Below are positions 56,561 to 64,000 of a stretch of 64,000 bases of DNA, in pieces. Each line of letters begins with the position of its first letter. Position 1 is the first letter of the stretch. The stretch spans positions 1-64,000 of the forward strand of contig JAECUM010001785.1 of the NCBI GenBank assembly GCA_016617855.1, in the 5' to 3' direction. The stretch comes from Megalonaias nervosa. Its lineage: Eukaryota; Mollusca; Bivalvia; Unionida; Unionidae. The notes beneath the pieces are model-generated. The model searched no databases, was not told the origin of the DNA, and saw only the letters and a program-made list of their open reading frames with translations. A program made the translations under genes and the position numbers.

Positions 56561-57339
56561 TTTCAGTTATCTTAATAGAACAACATGGGGCAGGTGTATA
56601 ATGTGCACATTTACAGTACTTTGTTCATTTTTTCAATATATTTTATCAAATAATTCTGCAAATTTCCATAACTTTGAAAATTGATTCCCTTGGAACTTAT
56701 GTACAAGAGTTATGCCATTAATTTTGTTTAGTATTTGTTAAAAATAGTTGGCAAATACTGGATACAAATGACAGTTTTTGCCTTCTCTGTGCGTGGGGTC
56801 CAAGCAACACCCCGTTACTGAAACTTTTCCAGGAATTGGAAAATAACGGTGAGAAGCTGGCTGTTGCCACTTACAGCTTCCATTTGGTTTGACATGTAAA
56901 CAAAGTGACACAGTTGGGGGACCCTGATGGCAATCTGGTTAGAAATTGTAAATTGATGAATGAAAGACCCAAGTTTGGTGCAGTTGTCCTTGTTGCGTTT
57001 TGTTTTTAAAATTACTGGGTGGGTTTACAAACTGCCACGAGGGTAGGCCAATACTATAGCATCCATATCTAAGTTTAATAACTGAAATTCCTTAGAGTTG
57101 GACTACTGTATATATATATAGTTTGGCCTCTGGTCGACTTGGAATATTTTAACAGCTTATGAAATACAGCTTTCATTTGCTTTTACCTCTACCGGTCAAA
57201 GACCAATTGTATAGGCTAGTCTGTTGTCCATCATTGGTTGGTACAAGTTTGTTATTGTTACTACTCCTAAACTACTTGGAGGATTGTCTTGAAACCTTGC
57301 ACATGCACATGCCGCGCATAGTCTAGATAGTCCTAAATA

Positions 57340-57850
57340 ATGATGCTCCTCAGACATGAAAATCGTTATCGCAACTCCTCCTGAATGGATGGTCATATCA
57401 ACATTGCGGTTTTCACAAAAAGATTTTATGTTGTCTACTTGATCCAGAATGAAAATGGTTAAAATCTACTGCCCAATATTGCCACTAGTGGCCATCTTGA
57501 AAATCATGTCGCTATGGATGGACATATCAACATGGGGTTTTCACTAGCAGACACTGTGATATCAAACTGGTCCTGAATAAAAATGGTGACAATCTGATTT
57601 CCAATATGTCTAGATGGTGCTATATAAAAATGGTGCTGACCTGAGATCCAATATGGCCATCATAGCAGCCATCTTGAAAATCTTGTTTTAGCTACTCCTC
57701 CTGAATGGATGGTCATATAACCATGGGGTTGTTACTAAAAGACTTCATAAAATGTCTTATTGGTCCTAAATGAAAATGGGGCTGCTCACACACTGAATAT
57801 AGCCACTACAGCTGCCATCTTGAAAATCTTGTTATAACAAAGCTACCCAT
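57340..57850 (+). repeat. 'CCATCTTGAAAATC' repeat family, about three units
   Basis: Units start ATGGATGG-CATAT-A-CAT at 57,384, 57,514 and 57,704, each ending GCCATCTTGAAAATC. This is the best-preserved array of the family. Confidence 0.8.
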
Positions 57851-58129
57851 ATCAAGGAAGGATTCGTCTTAAGGATTACCATCACTATTAATACTCAGAT
57901 TTGATGTAAGAAATGATCCCAATCTTTTTGTTGGGGAGTGAAGTTCATAATATACACACTTCTGTGGCAGGAGTCAGTATTTTTAGGCAGTATTGAATAA
58001 ATCCTAGAAAGTGGGTTACTGTGACCTAGTTTATGTGCACAATATCAGAATGCGTTTCTGCTGCAATGAGGTGGGATTAGTTTAAATATTGGAATTTGAG
58101 TATGTCTTTGATCTAGAAGAAATGTGGAA

Positions 58130-58345
58130 TAAATGGTGGCATCACTAGAGTGGTGCAGACTGCACTGGGTGACACCAAAATGACTGTTTATAAAATTTTT
58201 GAATTTTTGTGCAGGAGGGAGGTCCATGGGGGTGACACCATGAGTTACCATACATGACTGTCTATACAATTTGTTTAATTTTTGTGCAAAAAGGGGGTCC
58301 ATGGGGGTGACACCACGAGTTACCGCACTGGGTGACACCAACCCT
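58130..58345. repeat. ~110 bp duplicated unit with GGTGACACCA motifs
   Basis: Two units containing TTTTTGTGCA, GGTCCATGGGGGTGACACCA and GAGTTACC, flanked by GCACTGGGTGACACCAA on both sides. Minus-strand open frames here follow the repeat and are not taken as a gene. Confidence 0.7.
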
Positions 58346-58499
58346 AGTGACACGACTGGGAATAAACCCTAAAAAATGCCAGTGACCTACTTCAGGTGAC
58401 ACTATCAACAAGATGCACACACAATGCAACTTTAGTCTAAATAAGTGTACTAAACTATGAACCAGACATGGATGTTGACGAGGAACTGAGAAATACATA

Positions 58500-59335
58500 G
58501 CAGGATGGACAAAGTTATTTGTTTATACATGTACCATTCACTTCTCAAAGCACTGGTATGAAAATATAGAAAATATCAAGCAAATATTATTTTTTTAAAA
58601 AGTACTGATTAAAATTATTTTTTTAAATAATACATGGCAACTTTTTTCGGACAGAAGCTGATACTACAAACTGACAACTGTACAAGAAAACTTTTTTCTT
58701 CTAAATACAGAATGTTTACAAGTTCTGCAAATAGGTTTTATAAATCGAAGTATATTTAATTGATTGCTGTATGTGATCCTCAAAAGATACAGATCCTCAT
58801 TTAAAACAAACAATTGCTTTCCAATGCTGACATTCAATGCAAGATAAACTGAGGAGCTGGAGATTCTGATAACAGTTGCTTGACAATGTCAGGCAGAAAA
58901 GGAATCAACATTTGGTTTAATTTTTATTAAAAAATAATTTTGTCTACAATATGCAGCCAACTGCAAACACCATATTAGCTGTTGCATGATGCACTAGGAA
59001 AGCATGGTTTACAATGTTCCTATTCTTAATACACTAAATATTCTTAAGTACCAGCAAATTATGATAAGCAGAATTATTGTTTTCTCGTATTATTAAACAT
59101 TGATAAATATAGTACAATGTATTCACATCTATACACTCAAAATTATACAACATGGATACCACACTGGATTTTAAAGTTTCTAATGTGCAACAATTGTCAG
59201 AATAAAAATATTTATTAAAACTATCTTTGCCTTTCCTTAAATAATATAGTCTTCTGTTTATACATAAGAATTGTGAGCTTTGGTAAATATCTTGTCTTCT
59301 TGATCACCCGGATGTTTGAAAACATCCTCTGTCAT
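58500..59335. other. no recognisable feature
   Basis: Very AT-rich sequence without notable open frames or repeats. Confidence 0.5.
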
Positions 59336-59338
59336 GAA

Positions 59339-59702
59339 GTGGCTGAGATGCACACAAGTGCAATCAGATTAAAATCAGATTTTCACTGTCCTCTATGAAT
59401 ATCTGACAGCAACTGCTTAGGGTTCATGTTCTGGTGACCTTTTGATTTAGCTAATCAAAATGCAGCTTTCATAAATCTTAAAGTGAAGCAAATTGATTGG
59501 CACACACTGATGCTCTTAAGCCATACTGTTCAGTCTCCCAAATAAAAAGATAGAGGGCTTGATGTGAATGGCTTATAAAATTAGCAACTATGTAATTGCT
59601 TGGTGTCACCAGAACCCGACTCCTAAGCAGTCGGTGTCAGATCTTCACATAGGGCAGTGTAGATCTGATTTTAATCAGATTGCACTCGAGTGCAATATTT
59701 AT
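59339..59702. repeat. foldback: ~100 bp inverted arms around a ~160 bp loop
   Basis: Left arm 59,339-59,441 and right arm 59,600-59,702 are reverse complements at roughly 80% identity (GTCACCAGAAC, CCTAAGCAGT, GTCAGAT, ATCTGATTTTAATC-GATT). The right arm itself holds an exact 18-bp palindrome, ATTGCACTCGAGTGCAAT, at 59,679-59,696. A hairpin-type MITE or another structured repeat. Confidence 0.8.
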
Positions 59703-60870
59703 TTTACACCAGTTGTACTAGTTCTTGCAAAGGATCTAAAGCATTCATGGCAGATCAGATACTCGTGGCATGAGGCAGGAGGAAATAAAAACCCAAAGAA
59801 AATCACCAGCATCTGGTAAGTAACCACTGTATCCTCTTGTGTACTGAAGCCAGGTATCAAACCCATGATCACAAAGGAGCAAATAAAGTGAGCTATCTGG
59901 GTGAAGACAGGTACTGTTTAAAACAGACTGTTCAAGGCCACATGGAGAAAACAAAATCTGAATACATGTATATACCAGTACTCTCCCTAAAGTCAGTGGA
60001 GCTAAAGCTGTCTTGTGTGGTCAATATACATACACAATTTTCTTTTGGTATTCATCTACAATTTCATTTTGAATTTCAAAGTAGGCATAACCTCTTGTCA
60101 TCATCAACATTTTCCCATCTCTCCTGTTTCCACTGGTAAACTGAAATTTGAAGCTCTTAAGACCAACATTATTTTCAGAAATAAAAATCTGTCATTCAGA
60201 ACCATTTGCCATTGTCACATTACAATTGAGTAAAAAGAGTCAGCATTCATTCATTTGGAAATATATTTCATTAAATTTAACTGATTGGTTTCATCATGTT
60301 CTAATGATGTCATGTATATAATTCATCTTAAATACATTAAATAGTTCCTTAACATAAAATCCACTTTCACACAAAAAGTATTTGGTAACATGGCTGCAGT
60401 TTTGTTGCTCTTGAAAAATAGATTTTGTTGCAACTCTAGTCACCTCCTGTATGAGTCGTCTGCTCTTCCTTAGTCATCTGCTCATGCTTACACTGACACT
60501 ACATTGATGTAAGAAAAATGGGAAGGGGGTCAGAACTCACTAGTGATGTTAAAAATATCACTAGGCTTGTATTCATTTGGAAAAGTGTAACTGGCAGAGT
60601 ATTGCCTTGGTCAAAGAATACAATTCTAATGTGATTCACATAAATTTTAAGTGTGGTTCTGAGCAATATAGGTCAAGAAGTAGCAGGCCTCAGTGAATGA
60701 AAGGGATTAAGACTTAAGAAACAAAACAGATGGGACACCGAGTGACACAAGTACCAAATTAAATAAAAAACAAGGAGGTTCCTTTTGCTATAATGGGTCA
60801 ACGTCATTTACAAAATCATGGACTTAAATACTTGTTTCTAGAAGGAAAGCTGCAGTAGAGAGAAAAAATG

Positions 60871-61122
60871 GGGTCCTGAATGGCCGAGTGGTCTAAAGTG
60901 CTCACCGTTATGGATCACTGCCATCTCACCTCTGTCTTGTGTGGGTTCGAGTCTCGAGGGTTTGGCAATGTGGGTATGTGAGAAAGCTTGCCAGTAGCTT
61001 CTCGTGGGTCAGTGGTTTTTTCCATGGTTTTCCCAGGTTCTTCCTCCACCATTTATACTGGCTGCCATGTATATCCCATCTTGTGCTGAAAAATGGCGTT
61101 AAACCCTACAACAACAACAGAA
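60871..61122 (+). mobile_element. SINE-A copy 12, best-preserved
   Basis: Complete: tRNA-like head with A box TGGCCGAGTGGTCTAAAGTG and B box GGGTTCGAGTCTCG, conserved body (GCCAGTAGCTTCTCGTGGG; TTCTTCCTCCACCATTTATA; CATCTTGTGCTGAAAAATGG) and the tail CGTTAAACCCTACAACAACA. The head looks Leu/Ser-tRNA-like. RNA polymerase III would start at the head. Confidence 0.9.
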
Positions 61123-64000
61123 AAGATTGGTAGTATCTGGACAGTGGGAAAGTGATATTTTTGGCAAAATGGCAGATAGTTGATGGAAATGAAAAACTTA
61201 CATTTGTCCGAGTGGCAAAGTTGGTGACCAGATGTGGTTCTTTCCAAGAACAATTGTCAATGTCTAAGTTACCACCTTTCAGTCCCCCAAACTGATTAAG
61301 TTTCATTTAGTCAAATGCAATTAATCCACAAAGCCTAATCAAAGTATGTTATAAGAAACTCGAGATATTATACAAAAACTATTTGGCTTCTTAAGAGTCA
61401 CCATGACCTTGTTGTGATGTTAGACTGTGACCACAAATTTAATAGGTGTTTTTGCATCTGAATGCAAACAATTTACAGTTTGGTCAAGATAGCTGGTATA
61501 ATACAAGTTGAGCAATTTTCTGAATGTAGTTTTCCTTCCTTCAGTCTGTGACCTGGCCTTTAACCTTTTGAGCATGAAATCAAAGGTCTCTTCCTCACCC
61601 CAAATGCAAGCTACTAAAAAGATTGAAGAACTCCGGTTACTGTTCAGAAGTGAAATGTGGTACAGACAGACTGTGTGAATGTACAGGGTTTATCAGCATA
61701 CTGTCAGGACTTACAAATGGAAAGGAACAGAACATGATATGCACCACCTTATGGCAGACAAATGCAAATTTAGACAAATTGAAACTAATGCTATATTGGA
61801 AAGGATATTTAATTTGGTCATACATGTCTGCAAACAAATATACATATCAAATTCCCTGTCAAGTGGATATTGTAAATTGTACTAAGGTGTTTTGTCAAAG
61901 AATGAAATTCCGAAAAATCCAAACAGGAATACAATACTGACAAATGACTGGTGGCTTGCAAACTGTAATTGGGCCTAAGCATCAACAAGAAGCTGGTCAT
62001 GGCTACATTTCAAGCCTGCCCTCAAGCTCATATTAAATTGGTACTGTACACTTAAAGATGATTTAATATAACAAGTAACATCACCCTGTATAGTGTACAG
62101 GCCACATAAATACCTTTATCATCAAGGTACTGGGTGTGGATGGATAAACATACTGAAGGACATACACACCAATGTGATTACTTAGTCAAGCTTTTGCCAA
62201 GGCAGGCTGCAGAAAAAAGTATGCCAACCAATTTAATTTCATTACCTCAAGTGGTTTTTACTGGTTTACCCTAACGTTTTTGTCAGCATAAGACTAAACT
62301 TACCCCAGAAAAGGAAAAAAGGCTGCAATGGCCTGAAAATCTAATCTAATATGGAAACAAATATGCCTATCACTTTTCATTTGTCTGCCTAATAAGCTTT
62401 TGTTTAACTGTACCAACTAAAATTTTGTGAAAACAAGTCCAAGCAACCAAACTTTGAAAAATTTAAAAAGAGAACTGCTGTTAACGGCCTAAAAATCGAA
62501 TCGGGTCCTCTCACATATGCCTAAATATATACTAGTAAAAAATGTCAAGATTAAGTGGTTATTGTGCTACTTTGCTTCTTGGCATATACAGACGAATATA
62601 TGAACATGACCAAACCAAGATAAAAATAGACAGTTTTATGCATTTCATTTGTTTACACTTTCTGAATGAGTTATGACAGCATCTTCAAACAATTTGGGGG
62701 AGTGGTAAACTGGTGTTTTTTCTGGGAAATGCCTATGCTGCACATTTGATTCTGAAGAGAAAAAGGATGGGCTGTTTTGTCATGTTGGGCTCAGTGTGGA
62801 GATTACATTCCCTTTTCCCAGAAATTTGTTATACAGAGCAAGGAATATAGCATTCTGAAAGAAAAGCTGTCGGAGACCAGGCAACATGACACACACAGAC
62901 ACATACCTGCTGTAGGACAACTGCATGTCCACTATGAATGACAGGATATTTGTTACAAGTTATGATGTAATTTATGATCAATTATGTAAGATTATAAGCT
63001 TTACCATAAAATACTAACCAATGATATAATGATATTACTCACCAAATGAATAAAATTTTAACTGTGGATGCATTAACTTGTCTCCTGAATAGAGAGTTTT
63101 AAAATATTCTATTGACACTGTGCAGAATAAAAGATTATAGGCAACAATGTATAAATTTAGACAGAATTTTAGAACATGGCTGAAAGCTTAATGTTGTCTT
63201 GTGCTTAGGCCAAATAAATTTCCTCTTTTCTTTCTTAAAAGTAGAGTAACAATGACAAGTGACTGTTGCAACAAATTTTCTGAAGTATTTTTTTATAGAA
63301 ACAGATACTTTGGCACATTTGGGACCTCGAATTCTGATCAGTCAATTGAATTTGGGCTTCACTGTCACCAAATTGCATACCCATAAAATCCATTTGTGTA
63401 GTTTAGTAAAACCATCCACTAAAGACAGTACAATGTTTCTGCATGCCATTACGTTAATCAAACTGAATCCTCTGTCCTTCTTCACATGAACTCTTCATTA
63501 TTAATAAATGTTAGCCATATTGCTGCTGTCGACCTATAAAATCACCCTAACAAATACATATTGTCCATGTAAATAATGCATTTCATCAACAAATATTTTA
63601 AAAACCATTTTCTCTAATTCATTAGTAGCAGATATTATAATGACTTTGCAAAGCCATGCAGTGCTTGCTTTCAGCAAATTTTAAAATCTATGGATCACAC
63701 TGTTTCTCAGTCTTCATCTCCCGCTGAGCTCTGATCTAAACAAGATCCACACAGCTCTTCAATTTTTATATAACTGATAAAACTGACATAGAAATCTTAC
63801 AAGATATTAATACATGACAATATCTACAACATTTATAAACATTCTAAACAAAAACTGAATTACTATAATAGATTTATTTTTGAAAAGTTTTTTGTAAGTT
63901 TCTAGCTACTGCATACACACATACCCATGTGTTGCACACCCACAAAACCCAGAGGCCACAAGTTTATAAATATGTGTAGGTTTGATATTTAAATTCATGT
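61123..64000. other. no recognisable feature
   Basis: AT-rich sequence with only short overlapping open frames (for example 61,623-61,940) lacking any family signature. Introns or flanks of genes outside the window cannot be excluded. Confidence 0.5.

Noticed and set aside
58045..58498. Minus-strand frames containing repeated GVTPMD
   Set aside because: They follow the ~110 bp DNA repeat. Similar length and spacing on both strands indicate a repeat, not a gene.
60885..60960. tRNA gene candidate with A and B boxes
   Set aside because: The boxes belong to the head of SINE-A; the sequence does not close into a cloverleaf with an acceptor stem and is followed by the SINE body.

Overview
This window looks like AT-rich, gene-poor animal DNA, most likely from a lophotrochozoan and probably a bivalve mollusc. 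That is an inference from three things: about a dozen copies of a tRNA-derived SINE whose head, body and CAA-rich tail resemble bivalve SINEs; abundant TA, GA and GATA microsatellites; and an intron-split gene of a tyrosine-recombinase-like family that I recall as expanded in molluscs. There are no bacterial features, no CRISPR array and no free-standing tRNA or rRNA gene that I can support.

Layout. The first 23 kb is a retrotransposon graveyard. It holds LTR relics, gag relics, two decayed C2H2 zinc-finger arrays, and one recognisable Ty3/gypsy-type element (about 13.5-19.7 kb) whose integrase lies upstream of its reverse transcriptase. That is the Gmr1-like order. Its gag is interrupted by a 2.4 kb block, and most of that block is repeated at 10.0-12.1 kb. 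The right part of both copies is bounded by long inverted repeats. A 954-bp solo LTR (21.7-22.7 kb) and a LINE 3' end with an ATG-repeat tail (22.9-23.3 kb) follow.

From 25.5 to 32.5 kb on the minus strand I can assemble three exons of one gene, all open and phase-matched. They encode the C-terminal part of a Crypton/tyrosine-recombinase-like protein; its 5' exons were not found. Upstream of it lies a hAT element with terminal inverted repeats and a broken transposase (33.9-36.5 kb), abutting the 5' end of a piggyBac element (36.5-37.2 kb). From 37.2 to 42.5 kb is a tandem repeat with a ~2.44 kb higher-order period made of three ~0.8 kb subunits that carry SINE copies. A decayed mariner transposase sits at 42.6-43.5 kb.

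A plus-strand host gene ends at 43.8-44.0 kb. Its last coding exon encodes a Q/G/R-rich stretch and an acidic-aromatic tail, and its stop codon is immediately followed by a good splice donor, so a 3'UTR intron is likely. The remaining 20 kb is non-coding: tandem repeat families shared between distant sites, a Harbinger-like MITE with a TAA duplication, a 1.3 kb Tigger/pogo-like element, a long foldback and more SINEs. Apart from the two host genes, all the protein-coding signal I recognise is transposon-derived.
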